Shown here piece by piece: positions 1 through 13,440 of a DNA stretch of 64,000 nucleotides. The notes beneath the pieces are model-generated. The model ran no database searches. It saw nothing but the letters and a program-made list of their open reading frames with translations, and was not told the origin of the DNA. Made by a program: the position numbers and the translations under genes. Numbering within the stretch: position 1 is the first letter of the stretch; each line of letters begins with the position of its first letter. Source of the DNA: Sipunculus nudus (lineage: Eukaryota; Annelida; Sipuncula; Golfingiida; Sipunculidae); the NCBI GenBank assembly GCA_026874595.1, contig CM049313.1:78798659-78862658 (forward strand), written 5' to 3'.

Positions 1-2005
1 TCGTACCCTAAAATCTGATTTGATAATATTTGTGACTCCAATTCCAAAATGGGACTAGGGACCCATGGGTCAGAGCGCTTAGCTGTCTATCAGGGACCAT
101 TCAGGGTCAAATAATTCTAACACAGATCTCTATTATATGGTTGCACTAGAGATTAGCCAAAATAAAATAAATTTTAAGCTTTACTTTACCAAGGAAAACA
201 AAAAGTTAACTTGCCAAATTCCACAAACCTGAAGATCAGGTTGATTAAGCAAGACTATTATTTAATGGACAAAGTTCACCTGAAATTGATGTATAAATGA
301 GGTGCTCAGGACTTCAAATGATGAAAAAGACAAGATTGATTTCTTGCTTTATCCTGTTCTGCTGCTATAATCTGTTCAATGTGTTATCCATTAACACTTT
401 TCCAGCTTTTTATCTTTATTCCTAACAGATCTGACAGAATATGATAAACAGTATCAAAACGTAATGACAAATTATGTCACCAAATTGGTATTCTTATAAT
501 TTTCCAGTATATGCACATGCAGAATTATCACAGCAGAATTTGCAGTGATATGTGGACCAGGTATGGTTTGTTTATAAAAAGATGACATGCTTGCATGGTG
601 TTCATATCAAATGCTTATATTAAGCCATAAGATGTATCAGCAAATATCCCAAAACTGTCATTTAATACAATATTCATGTATATATATGTTGGAAATGGGG
701 GGGGGGGGGGGGGGGGAGGGGGAATCCTCATATTTTCATAGACAATTTTTATTACAAAGTTTTGGGTTGTACTAACCATAAAAAAATGTTTATCACTCAT
801 GGCTAGTGTAAGCTTTAAACAAAATATTGACTTTTTAGAATCAATCATTTAGTTTCCCAACTGGCACATTTGAGGATACGGACTCGGCAGTCATATACAG
901 ATCCAAAACATACAGAATTCATATGGTTACATGAATAATGTCAATCAAAAGAATGAAGATAAAAGCGGAAGTCAGAAAAATTAAACAGATTTTCTGTTAT
1001 AAAATAAAGAGCAAGTTCTTGTTATATCAAAGTTATCAAATGCTATGATTATGTAAACACTTCAGTGGATAACATTATAATCAAAATGAGCCTTAAAAAA
1101 CATTTAATAAATTTTGACTGATAATTACACTGCAAACAGAAACTGGTAATTTGACTCAAGTTGTACTCCCTCAATACAGGCAGTGGTCTTGAGAGAAATC
1201 AAGGAAACCATGGTGAGTTCATTCAGTTACTTGGTTGCTCTTCTCAATATTTACATCGAGTAAGCACCCACTATTTTCTCCAGCCCATTTCAAGCCTTGG
1301 CCCACTTGGTTCACAGCCATAGTGGGGCAGTGCCGGGGAGAATACATGACATCTAAAGTGCTCAGCAAAGCTGTCAACAAAAGCAGATTCTGGCTATATT
1401 GAGCTGTTGTTTGAACATGACATGTCGCTGATCAAACACCACAAAGGCTGGTCTGTAAGGGCTATATTATAATACCTCTGTGTGTATAACACCAGGGATA
1501 TTTATTTACACATTAATACAGCTACCATCTCCTTGAGACCAATTTCCCACCCAAGTTTCCTTGACTTATATCCATGTTTAATCAGCCTCTACACTCCTCT
1601 ACTTAGGCTGCACTGAAAAAAAAAATACCAATAAACAAACTGTTTATCTTTCACATCAGGTGAGTTTCCTGAGCCTTGTCCCACAGTTATATAAAGATCA
1701 GGGTGTCAGAGGCCCCACCAGATCTTCTTAAAAATAAAAGTTTTATAATGCTTAATACAAAATACATTAGGAGAGTATATTAGGTGTAAACTAAATATAT
1801 CAATTACTTAACTAAATGGAAAAGAATATCAGTAAAAGGGCGAGGTCAGTATATTAAAAAGGTGAGCTGTGATGCAAACATGGTTTTCATTCATAATTAT
1901 TGATGTTTTTTGACTATATCAAAATGAGCGAGTGAATATGGAGTAATCATTCTGAACAATGAAGATGACCGATCCATACCAGAACTCTCCTTCTCATTAC
2001 TTATA
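1..2005. other. Gene-free AT-rich region with element ends
   Basis: Carries an element start GGGACCCATGGGTCAGAG at 58 and a G20 run at 697-716. A GC-richer stretch lies at 1,240-1,410. No supportable exon was seen. Confidence 0.6.
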
Positions 2006-2225
2006 CAAGGCCTATAGGTCTAGTGCAAACCTGTGCAAAGTTTGGGAGTTATAATGAATGGAGGATTATTTTTGAAATTTAAACCACCTACCACAAAATC
2101 CAGAAAGCTGTCTAAATTGTATACATATGCAAAATTTTAGACAGATAAGTCAAACCACTACTTGTATACGAGTGATTTTATCCCATAGCAGCCAAACAGA
2201 AGGACACTGTGCAAAAATGGTGGCA

Positions 2226-3735
2226 GGTGGCGCCACCAGTTTTGCGTATTATAAAGCGCTATGTGAGATCCGTACACATGCAAAATTTTGGCCCAATCGA
2301 TCAAACAGTTCTTGATGTTTTGAACTTGGATGTCTGCAGAGTTAACATAAATGTAGGTGGCAACAACTGTCATAAAATCAAGAAAGCTTGTCTAGGATGT
2401 ATAAACATGCAAAATTTCAGTTGGATAAGTCAGACCACTGTTTTGTGTATGCTAAAGAGCTATGTGAGATCTATGCATATGCAAAATTTCAGGGGGATAT
2501 GTCAAACTAGTCCTGAGATATAAGACTGAATGTCTGCAGCGTAAACATAAAAGTAGGTGGTGCTACCTGCCACATAATCGAGAAAGCTATCAAAGATGTA
2601 TGAATATGCAAAATTTTAGGCAGATATGTCAAACCACTGCTGAGATATGAGGGAATTTTATCCCACAGCAGCCAAACAGAAGGAAACTGTGAAAAAATGG
2701 TGGCAGGTGGAGCCACCAGTTTTGCGTATGATAAAGCGCTATGTGAGATCCATACACATGCAAAATTTTGGCCCCATCGATCAAACAGTTCTTTAGATAT
2801 GAACTTGGATGTCTGCAGCGTACACATAAATGTAGGTGGCACCACCTGTCATAAAATCAAGAAAGCTTGTCTAGGATGTATAAACTTGCAAAATTTCAGT
2901 TGGATAAGTCAAACCACAAAAAGCTATGTGAGATCTATGCATATGCAAAATTTCAGGGGGATATGTCAAACTAGTCCTAAGATATAAGCCTGAATGTCTG
3001 CAGCGTAAACATAAAAGTAGGTGGCGCCACCTGCCACATAATCGAGAAAGCTATCCAAGATGTATAAATATGCAAAATTTTAGGCAGATATGTAAAACCA
3101 CTGCTGAGATATGAGGGTTTTTATCCCACAGCAGCGAAACAGAAGGACACTGTGCAAAAATGGTGGCAGGTGGCGCCACCAGTTTTGCGTATGATAAAGC
3201 GCTATGTGAGATCCATACACATGCAAAATTTTGGCCCAATCGATTAAATGGTTCCCGAGATATGAGCTTGGATGTCTGCAGTGTAAACATGAATGAAGGT
3301 GGCGCCACCTGTCATAAAATCAAGAAAGCTGTCTAGGATGTATAAACCTGCATAATTATAAGCAGATATGTCAAACCACTGCCGAGATTTGAGTAATTTT
3401 TTCCCAGGGCAGACAAACAGACAGACGCTGTGCAAAAATGGTTGCAGGTGGCGCCACCAGTTTTGCGTATGATAAAGAGCTTTGTGAGATCTATACACAT
3501 GAAAATTTTGGCCAAATCGGTCAAAAGGTTCCTGAGATATGAGCTTGGATGTCTGAAGCCTGAACGTGAATGAAGGTGGTGCCACCTGTCATAAAATCAA
3601 GAAAGCTGTCCAGGATGTATACACATGCAAAATTTCAGGTGGATAAGTCCAACCACTGCTGAGATATGAGTGATTTTATCCTTAGGCAGATGAACAGATG
3701 GATGCTGTGCAAAAATGGTTGCAGGTGGCGCCACC
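2226..3735. repeat. 277-bp dimeric tandem with GGTGGCGCCACC boxes
   Basis: Palindrome boxes or variants start at 2226, 2356, 2556, 2706, 2835, 3020, 3169, 3298, 3447, 3575 and 3724. Spacings alternate near 149 and 129, giving a 277-bp dimer; the 200 and 185 gaps are dimers with about 77- and 92-bp deletions. Both half-units share a TGCAAAATTT ... GAGATATGAG core, so the dimer arose from an older monomer. Confidence 0.9.
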
Positions 3736-4359
3736 ATTTTTAGTGTATGTTATAAGGCTATTCAAAGGCTACATTTTTAGCCTGATCGGTCAAATGGTTC
3801 CTGAGATATGTGGCTTTATGTGTGGAAACAGACGCACAAATGGACGCTGGGCAGAGAGGAAAGTTCAGAGGTCAAGCAAAAATGAGGGCGCAGCAGTTCA
3901 CATGTGACCCGATCATAATTCGGAATTTAATAAAAATTCACCCAGTGGTTACGGAGGAGTTCTCCGTAACCCTAAGCGGCGATCGACTCTGTTTTGGCGG
4001 ATACAACGAGGAGGTATAAGTCAGGATATTTCGGATATTCTTTTTACCAGGGAGGATTAATGGAACAAATGAACGGACTATTTGGCAGCATGGTTTCGGA
4101 TAAGAACATTATTTAATGTTTTTTAGCTTCTTCCCTATAAAATCTGAGAAAATGCAGTTAGCCAAGAAATATGGAAAATCTGATAGAATTTTTTAGATGA
4201 AAAATTTGGTGATGCTAGCTCCTGCCCCTATGAAGATAGCTATGACGTACGACGGACGATGCCACACCATTGCATAAGCTCACAGATTCGCTGAAAATGC
4301 TAACCAAGTTTTTTCAAACAGTTGAAAGATATAGTTCCAATAATTCTAATCTGGGCATT

Positions 4360-4410
4360 GTGTCTAGACGTCTAGACACAGCATCTAGACGTCTAGACAC
4401 ATTGTCAAGA
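4360..4410. repeat. TCTAGA palindrome cluster, copy A
   Basis: Contains the perfect 20-bp palindrome GTGTCTAGACGTCTAGACAC (4,360-4,379) and a second CATCTAGACGTCTAGACAC. It could extrude as a hairpin. Confidence 0.85.
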
Positions 4411-5839
4411 CACCAGACAGATCCAGGTCAGTTGCCATGGTGATGTCTGGACCCCACCTGGTTGTACTGAGTGATCTCTTGACTTGGCTGCTGAAACTGG
4501 GCATGTTGTCAAATCTGTTTTCGAACACAGAAAGCCTTTTTCAATTGGCTACACTGCTTTTTCAAAGCTGCATTTACCCAATCTATTCTTATAAAACTGG
4601 CAGAACCCTTCCACAGAATAATTCTTGTAAAGTTTAAACCAATCAGCTTTACAGTTTCTTAAAAAAAGTTTATAAGCTAGAAGAGTCTAAAATTACATTT
4701 TTGCTTGTAAAAAACAGATCAATGTAGGTGGCGCCACCAACACCTCAATTTTAGATATGACTCATGTGGCAAACATTGGCATAAAATTTGTTGATGACAG
4801 CTCGAGCTGTTTCTGATACCTTAAGTTTAGTATGCTATTTTTCACAGATGACTAAGTTAAACCTCCTGTGACTCGGTTAAAAATCATCGAACTGATACCA
4901 TTCGAAAAAACTTGAAAAAGATTGTTCCAAGGAACATTTCTGTGAAATATTGGACAATTTGGCTGGACAGTTTCAGAGAAGAAGATTTTTAAAGGTTTCA
5001 AACCTTTTTCTCTATAAAATCTAAATTAATGCAGATACCCAATAATTAGCTCCAGGGCACCAAATTTCACGTGACTAATTCTTACATGTAATTTAGAGCT
5101 GCTAGCTCTGACAGTTTCTGACTTACAGCCAAGGACAGCGGAAAGCCAGTCCTGGACGGGGGACAGTGGATGGCAGACGGACGATGCTGCGCATTGCATA
5201 AGCTCACTGGTTTGCTTATAATATTCTGAGCATGCACCCAGTTCCCTCCTAGTGTGCCAAATGTCCAAAAGTTCTGTAAGGGAGGACAGAGATGCACAAG
5301 GTGTCTATGTCTGAATTTCCAATCCTTATATACATATTTAACTGGTCATTATTATCTCTATGGTATCTAATCAACTTATATGCTTTGAGTAATTCTAACA
5401 GAAGGAGTGTGAAAATCTCTCACCTGACTGGTACAATACACAAAGGTGTAATTTGCTTTCTAAGATTCAAAGAACTTCCCTGAACTGCTATTTAGCCCTG
5501 ACCTAAGTGTCACCCTGCTTTAACATGCTTTGGCCTTCTCTGAACTGCTAATTACACCACAGGTATTTAGCCATTCAGAGACAGATTTAAAATTACAAAG
5601 AACCTTATGCACACTTTCATACATTTACCACCAAGTAATAAATTGGTTAAAAGCTGAGGAATAAAATTATACACTTCTTTGAAAGTTTACAGAAAAAACA
5701 TTTAAAGAAATCATATTTCTACAGATATGACCTCAAAGATATTTGAAGTTGAAGGTAACAAGTTTTCAATATCCTTGGTTATCAAACTTTCAGAGCACTT
5801 GGTTGAAACATTTAGTGTATCCAATTTGAAAAAAAACAA

Positions 5840-7765
5840 GGCCTAATGCAAAGTTTTGGACTAGGACATTTTAAAACTAGGATGTATCAGTCAGGATATT
5901 TCCGATATGTTCTTTTTGCCAGGGAGGGATATTGGGACAGATGAAAGAACAATTTGGGAGCATGGTTTTGGAGAAGAACATTTTAAAATGTTTTTTAGCT
6001 TTTTTCCTATAAAATCAAAGAACAAGGTCCTCTATTAGCCTTGGTATTGAGTCACACCTATTCATGCATCCTGGCAATTGACGCTCAGCTTTCCCCCAGG
6101 TCAAGGGTACCTAATGTGCCACATGTAACCACACCAATGGCTCTTACAGACTGAAAATTACCACTGCTTCTTACAGACTGTAACTTAACCTGTGGGCAAA
6201 TCTGAAATGGTTGACAGTCTGCCAAAGTAATTTATAGATACACAGCATAACTTGACCTATTGTCAAATCTGACACCGTTGGCATTTTCTAGACATCTAGA
6301 CAGTGTGTCTAGACACAGCATCTAGACATCTAGACTATATCTGGACAACAAGCAGAGCCACATCAATTGTAATGGTGATGTCTGGACTGCACCTGAGTGC
6401 ACTGATTGACCTCTTGACTTGACATGTTGAAACTTGCCAAGCTGCTAAATCTGTTTTCAAACACTGAAAGCCTTTTTCAATTGGCTACACTGCTTTTAAA
6501 AAGCTGCATTTACCCAATCTATTCTGATAAAACTGACAGAACAATACCATAAAACAATTCTTGTAAAGTTTAAACCAATCAGCTTAACAGTTTCTTAAAA
6601 AAAAAACCCAGTGTATAAGCTAGAAGGGTCTAAACTTGCATTTTTGCTTGTAAAAACAGATCAATGTAGGTGGCCCCACCAACACCTCAATTTCAGATAT
6701 GACAAACATTGGCATAAAATTTGGTGATGACAGCTCCAGCTGTTTCTGAGATTTTAAGTTAAGTATGTTTTTTTTCATAGATGACTAAGTTAAACCTCCT
6801 GTAACTCGGTCAAAAATCACTTAACTGTAGCCATTCAAACAAATTTGCAAGAAATTGTTCTAGAAATCATTTCTGTGAAATATTGGACAATTTGGCTGGA
6901 AAGTTTGGAGAAGATTTTTATATCTTTTTAACTTTTCCTATATAAAATCCTAGAAAATTACTGAATGAAAACCATTTGAACAATTTTGAATAATCAACAT
7001 CTAAGGATCATTCATATGTGAGATTAAAGAATTTGACCCAGTGGTGTGCGAAGAAGATCTTTGTGGCCACTGAGCAGAAATGGGCTGCTATAACATTTGA
7101 CTATATTAAGCTTCCCATAACACAGCCAAAATTCATTGAACAGAGACCATTTCAACAAACTTAAGAAAGCACTACCCTAGGTGCATTTCTGTGTAATATT
7201 AAACAATTTGGCTTTATGCTTTCATAGAATTTTTTTGTAGCCCTCTGTATGCTTCGGGCACGTTTGACCCCGTACAAAAAAACCAATGCAGATGGCGGCA
7301 CCAATACCTTGATTTCAGATATGACTCAAGTGACCAACATTTACATAAAATTCGATGATGATAGCTCCATCCATTTCTGAGACTGTAATTTTAGCATGCT
7401 AATGACTAAGTTCAACTTCCTGTAACTCAGTCAAAAATCACCGAACTGGAACCATTCACACAAACTTCAGAGAGATTGTTCCAGGGTACATTTCTGTGAA
7501 ATATTGGACAATTTGGCTGGACAGTGTCAGAGAAAAAGATTTTTAAAGGTTTCAAACCTTTTTCTCTATAAAATCTAAATTAATGCAGATACCCAATAAT
7601 AAGCTCTAAGGCACCAAGTTTCACATCTGACTAATTCTAACATGTATTTTGGAGCTGCTAGCTTTGACGGTTTCTGACTTACAGCCATGGACAGCGGACA
7701 GACAACCTTGGACAGCAGACGGACTATGCCACACCATCGCATAAGCTCACAGGTTTGCTAAAAAA
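5840..7765. repeat. Composite GGCGCC-family element, copy B
   Basis: Starts AAGGCCTAATGCAAAG then CAGTCAGGATATTTCCGATA. It carries a TCTAGA cluster (6,292-6,345), decayed boxes GGTGGCCCCACC (6,667) and GGCGGCACC (7,293), and ends GCATAAGCTCACAGG then TTTGCTAAAAA. The 3' third is duplicated within it (6,660-6,960 and 7,290-7,765). Confidence 0.7.
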
Positions 7766-8129
7766 CAAATACAGCAGGACCCGCAATGAGGGAACTTGGG
7801 GATGAGTGGACACCTTCAATGTACTGACACTAAGCCATTGTCCCGATCCATTTCCTACTGAAATTGACCTGTCATGAGCTGACATCTGCAAAACGCAGAC
7901 AGGGACAGTCAGGTATGGCCAAAAATCCTGTCATGAACGGACACTTAAGAGCAATATACATTGGTTTGCCACCATTTACACCATTTACGTATTTAGATCC
8001 ATTCATAGATTTCATGTAAATCATGGGAATTCAGTATCACATAAATGACTCTACCAATCAGCATCAACATAGCTTGACCCGATTATTTTTTGGTTGTATC
8101 AAGGAGATCACAGACTAGAGTATCAACTG
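7766..8129. other. Gene-free stretch, low-copy
   Basis: Contains GGACACCTTCAATG-type phrases related to 9,540-9,610 and no coding signal. Confidence 0.4.
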
Positions 8130-9001
8130 TCAGAAGCCTCAAGTATCAGTCATGCGCTAATTGCAATTAAGACCTGATAAGCCCATTAACTTTATTGTGC
8201 GCCTTTTGTGCCACAGTGTCAGGCACAGCGGCGGCACGGCCTTGGATAAAGCAAGTCTGCTAGAGGTTACTTCTGTGGTCCGCTGTAGCCTGCTGAAGGA
8301 GAGAGCGATATATCCAGTAACTGAGCGATAAATCACTGGAATAATTGACCAGAATTATGAATGCGCAAACAGTTTGTTTTGTCAAGAATTATGCGTTACA
8401 AATATATCTAGAGAGGTCTTTTTTTTGAGGAATCACAGGATCGATTTTGGGATAGATGCGGTCACTCTGCATCAACTTCTGCCCTGATTCATAACAGATG
8501 ACGTGTAAAAGTAAACCTTATTTTCCCTGAATAACGTCTGAATTATAAAAATTAACATCAGTTCCGTCACTTCTGACATATATTAATAATTAGCCTTGTA
8601 TTATAGTATTCCGTCGATAACTTAATATTTTGACGTTTATGACTGGATAACTTTCATTTTAATGGATAACAGTGAGCCATCGCCGGCTCTGTCAATGACG
8701 GCTTTGTTCTCGTATTATCCCCCATGTTTACCGCAGCTGTGAATTAACGAGATGTTCCGAAGCTAGCTGAAGGGGGGGGGGGGGGTCTCTCACGCTGTAT
8801 TAATTAGCGCCAGGCTTATTAGCGGCATCTCTGTGTGCCTTTGAGCAGCGAGTTTTATGACCCCCGTCAGCAACATTCAACACGGCCAGACTCTCGCTTG
8901 ATACTCCAGTCAGTAATCTCCTTGGTCGTATAAACATGGCGGGCTAGTGGTTTGTGCTTGCAAACTTTGGTCACTATTTCAATGCTGCAAAAATAATTAC
9001 G
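8130..9001. promoter_or_regulatory. CpG-retaining island, possible promoter or conserved regulatory element
   Basis: I count about 34 CpGs in roughly 870 bp, against a CpG-poor background. Homeodomain-type TAATTAG sites (8,810) and a G14 run (8,772-8,785) occur. No convincing open frame or splice-bounded exon is visible, so a promoter, enhancer or conserved non-coding element fits better than coding. Confidence 0.3.
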
Positions 9002-10948
9002 ACCACATTTGATATTTATAATCCAGCTTTTGCAAAAGATGTCAAAATGTTGATTTACAGGAATAATCTGGCATGACAGCAGCCGAATGCAATATCTTAA
9101 TGACACCATTATCTTTTTTTCCACATATTCTTATATCAAATAAGCTTGGCTTAACCAGAGGTATGCGAGATGAAATTTATTCATATTTATTTATTTATTC
9201 ACAAACAATATGTAATTAAGGAATATTACAAATAGCCTATTTTATTGAATAGAAATTTGTTTTTAAATGTTTTTAGTAAATTGTAAATATTTCCATGAAA
9301 TTATACTCATGACCATAGTTTATTTAATTTTGTATTTATAAATGCACAAGTTGTCTGAAAACTTTTAATCATGACACCAAAGAATCTGCTTTCTTGTGTC
9401 TGATGTCCATATAAATATTTTATTCTCAAAAATTATTGATATAAACATTATTTTATATACTTACAGGTATGTGATTCTTGTGTTTTAATTGTTGAATGAA
9501 TCTCCATATAGTTATCATTATCCCTCCTGCATCTGTCCCTACCTCTCATGAAGGGACACCTGCAATGTAGGGACACCTGGGCAATATCCCATGGGTGTCC
9601 CCACAGGAAAGGTACTGCTGTACTGATGATATTCACCATTTAAATGTAAAACATTTCCTAGAAAAAAAATGGATTGGTTTAAATGTCATCATGTTCACAA
9701 GAAATGATAAGCTTAATTATATGGATGCTGCTGCTGACAAACCAAGCACTATACAGTATCTCTCCTTCCAAGGGAGGTGAGACATAATTGTCAGTGAACA
9801 AATATAGCCTTAACAGATGGTTTATCATCATAAGCATTCAAATCCCTGTTAAAGTGTAGCTGAATGACCAATACATAAGGCAAAAGTAAAAAGAACTGAA
9901 AAAAATAGCAAGTTGCCTTGGAATTTCTTACAGGGAAAGCAACTATGTGTTCAGCTAATGCTCTTTTGCTAATAGGCAATTACTATTCACAACAAAAGTT
10001 GTGTTCCCTGAGTTGACAGTAATGGAGGGACTGAGCGAGTGAATACAGGTGACCTGGGGTACATGTTATAAGTGGTTTCTGTGAGTGAGCCTTCATGATT
10101 TATTAACATGACATGCTATCTGACCCAGCTTAATCATCATTATACCATGACAGCTAGATCAGCTGACTGCAGATAATGGTCATTTTCTGATCTCTAGTCT
10201 GACATATGACTACTACAGACTATTACTGTCACGGTCTGTGTTCCCACATACAATTTTAATTGTAAGCAGATATGTCGTTATATTGGTTAATATGACCTGT
10301 GGTGATAATGGGCCTCCACTGTCCAATGAATATAACATACAATTACCAGACATTTACTGAACAAACAGCTCTCCCGAAGGCTGGCCTTGGTCATCCACAA
10401 ATACATCAACACCAGACCACCCAACTAGTGCTGTATCATTTATGTCCTTCATCCAGCAAAGCGGATTTACGTATGACAAATATTATCCATCCCTGATGCA
10501 AATGATGTTATTGATCACACTGTTCCATCTGGCAGCAGGAAAAACCAAGTGTCAAACACAATTCATGCTCATCACCATATCATGTTTTTATTTCCATATA
10601 AACCTTGGGATCTGCATTTACCAACTTTTTTTTGTTGAGGTAACCACCTCCATTTTTTAATGCCTGTTTATCTAATTTTTAACCTAAGTATGTCCATCTG
10701 CAGACTTCTATTTCAGTTTCGAATTTGGTGATTAGATGAGAGCACTTGGATTTCCTGTCATTTTATTAAGCCTCAATCATAACACTGAGAAACCACCCAA
10801 AGATGCACTCGTTTGTGTGTGATACACCACTGTGGGGTACAGCCTTCCCACTAAGCGTGCAGAGTATTCTTCCTGGTTAGGGGGCGACCATGAACCCTCA
10901 CCACTCATCAGCTGAGATCTGAACTCACAACCTGCCCAAGTCCTGATC
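9002..10948. other. Gene-free AT-rich region
   Basis: Includes a short GGGACACC ... GGTGTCCC inverted repeat (9,571-9,602) within a dispersed-looking phrase. Otherwise nothing is supportable. Confidence 0.5.
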
Positions 10949-11305
10949 TACCCCCAGACCACAGAAGACTGTCTGCATTCTGAGTCCTGTTAGTGTATTC
11001 TACCCCCAGACCACAGAAGCCTGTCTGCATTCTGAGTCCTGTATTCTGCCCCTAGACCACAGAAGCCTGTCTGCAATCTAAGTCCAGTATTCTACCCCCA
11101 GACCACAGAAGCCTGTCTGCATTCTGAGTCCTGTATTCTACCCCAGACCAAAGAAGTCTGTCTGCATTTTGAGTCCAGTATTCAACCCCAGACCACAGAA
11201 GCCTGTTTGCATTCTTAGTCCTGTATTCTACCCCAGACCACAGAAGCCTGTCTGCATTTTGAGTTCAGTATTCTATCCCCAGACCACAGAAGCCTGTCTG
11301 CATTC
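10949..11305. repeat. 45-bp minisatellite, about 8 units
   Basis: Unit reads TCTACCCCCAGACCACAGAA then GCCTGTCTGCATTCTGAGTC and CTGTAT. Eight copies with small indels. The plus-strand open frame across it follows the repeat period and is not treated as a gene. Confidence 0.92.
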
Positions 11306-12170
11306 ACAGACTTTGCTATGTGACACAAGGGGCCTGGTGAATCAACATGAATTTTGCATGAGGACTTGCCACCTGGACTTTCACTGGAGCCAACTGGGGT
11401 TTGGTGTTTGCAACGAAGACCCTTGCTTTAGCCAAATGGGGTCTGGTGTATGACTGGACTTTGGCTGGGCCAACTGGTTTCTGGAATTTGATATTTGAAC
11501 TTTTGCTGGAAAAAATTGGGCCGGGTGTGTAATACCTTGACTTAAGCTGATATGTGAAGCCTTCTTTTTAGCTTAGTCCTGCTGGGAACTGGTGTGTGTT
11601 AATCTAAGATTTTATCAAATACAGCAACAGTAACACAGCAGGTGCCTCATAGTTGTTTGTCAGCTATAAACCAGTGAGTAAGCAGACCAAGCTTTCCTGG
11701 CAGACTCAGTCTCCAAGTGTTGTTACAGAATGTTGGTCATGACAAACAGCAACTGTACTCCTGACGACAGGCTAAGAAGACCGATAAGGCCATCCATCAC
11801 TTGCTGCTGGTTAAAGGGCCCTTCCCTGTGTCAGGAAAGTTGCAGCAAAAAGGCAGTGAGAAACATCAAAGTACCGGAAATTAGACTGTTCACAAATCAA
11901 TTCAAAGGCTTGGCTGTGAACAAACAGTGCTTTGCCCCAAGCGAGCTTCACATTAGTAAAAGTCACTACCAGTGTTCAAAGATTCCTCAGAACCACCACC
12001 AAACAAAATGATCAGTTCTACATTTTTACATAAAGTTCACTTCAAACAACAATATGAATTTTCTGGTGCCATATATTATTTAGTGTCTAGTATTTACACC
12101 CGCATTACTTTGAAGGATCAGTCTTCATATAACTTAAAACTAGATATTTCTTGGCACTGCAGGTGCCATA
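11306..12170. other. Gene-free region beside the minisatellite
   Basis: Loose CCAACTGGGGTTTGGTGT-like repeats (11,390-11,480) and no coding exon with splice support. Confidence 0.4.
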
Positions 12171-13440
12171 GTATCCCCAGACAATTAACCGCCACCCCTT
12201 CAAGAATTGGCCCCCATCTTCAGCAACAATTAATATCAGACCACACTCATAGAAAAGGTCACTCTCATAGAAAAGGTCATGACCCCGATTTCAATATATA
12301 TACATCATCCCATAACCAATGTCTATGTATATGCAAATTATAAAAGAAATCTGTCCATTAGTTTTTGACTTATAATCCTCACAGTACTGTTAAGTGGCAA
12401 TGATGGGGGTATTAAATGGCACGAAAACAAGTAAAAGAATAACAGGTGGCGCCACCTGTTTCAGGTACATGACAATACTATCCAAGATCTTCGATCAAGT
12501 TGATTTTTGGACCAATCCATGCATCCCTTGTTGAGATATTAATGATTTTGTGTGATTTACACCATATATGGCAAAATTCAAGGTCAAGGCCACTCTCATA
12601 GGAAAGGTCATGACCCCAATTTATATATACATCATCCCAAAACCCATGTCTATGTATATGCATAATATGAAAGAAATCTGTCCATTAGTTTTTTACTTAT
12701 AATGCTCACAGTACTGTTAGGTGGCAATGATGGTGGTATTAAATGGCACGAAAACAAGTAAAAGAATAACAGGTGGCGCCACTAGTTTCCGGTACAAGAC
12801 AATACTATCCAAGATCTTCGATCAAGTGGTTTTTGGACCAATCCATGCATCCCTTTTTGAGATATTAATGATTTTGTGTGATTTTCACCATATATGGCAA
12901 AATTCAAGGTCAAGGCCACTCTCATAGGAAAGGTCATGACCCCAATTTATATATACATCATCCCATAACCCATGTTTATGTATATGCATAATATGAAAGA
13001 AATCTGTCCATTAGTTTTTGACTTATAATGCTCACAGTACTGTTAAGTGGCAATGATAGGGGTTATTAAACAGCATAAAAACAAGTAAAATAATAACAGG
13101 TGGCGCCACTAGTTTCCGGTACAAGACAAAACTATCCAAGATCTTCGGTCAAGTTTATTTTTAGACCAATCCATGCATCCCTTATTGAGATATTAATGAA
13201 TTTGTGTGATTTCTTGGGATATTTAAGAATTTGTGTGATTTTCCCCAAAATTGGACCTATTCAAGGTCAAGGACACTTTCCTAGTAAAGGTCATGGCCTC
13301 ATTTTAAATGACCCCGTCCTCTCACCCATATCTATACATGTACCAAGTTAGGTATAGATCCGTGAAATGTTTTTTGAGTTATCGCTGCCAACAAGATTTA
13401 TATGCGGCGGCGGGACCAGTATGACATTGTCTGGGGATAC
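12171..13440. mobile_element. Non-autonomous element with 15-bp perfect TIRs
   Basis: GTATCCCCAGACAAT (12,171-12,185) is exactly inverted as ATTGTCTGGGGATAC (13,426-13,440). Inside are three-plus tandem units of 327 bp, each with a GGTGGCGCCACC-type box (12,445, 12,772, 13,099) and CTCATAGGAAAGGTCATGAC. No transposase is present. Target-site duplication is not obvious. Confidence 0.75.

Larger units (their letters stand above)
2006..5225. repeat. Composite GGCGCC-family element, copy A
   Basis: Begins near ACAAGGCCTATAGG and CAAACCTGTGCAAAGTTTGGG, as copy C does at 51,140. It holds the 277-bp tandem, a terminus TTTTGGCGGATAC (to 4,004), a TCTAGA palindrome cluster (4,360-4,410) and ends with GCATAAGCTCACTGGTTTGC. 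It is a nest of related modules rather than one clean insertion. Confidence 0.75.

Noticed and set aside
1240-1410. Minus-strand exon with an acceptor-like TTGTTGACAG
   Set aside because: The frame opens about 30 codons then stops at TAG without a gene context; may be an old repeat fragment.
2209-3585. Several 70-110-codon frames on both strands
   Set aside because: They follow the 277-bp repeat and its decay, with frames opening and closing at indels; no gene signal.
11169-11453. 94-codon plus-strand frame
   Set aside because: Mostly the 45-bp minisatellite read in frame (45 is divisible by 3).
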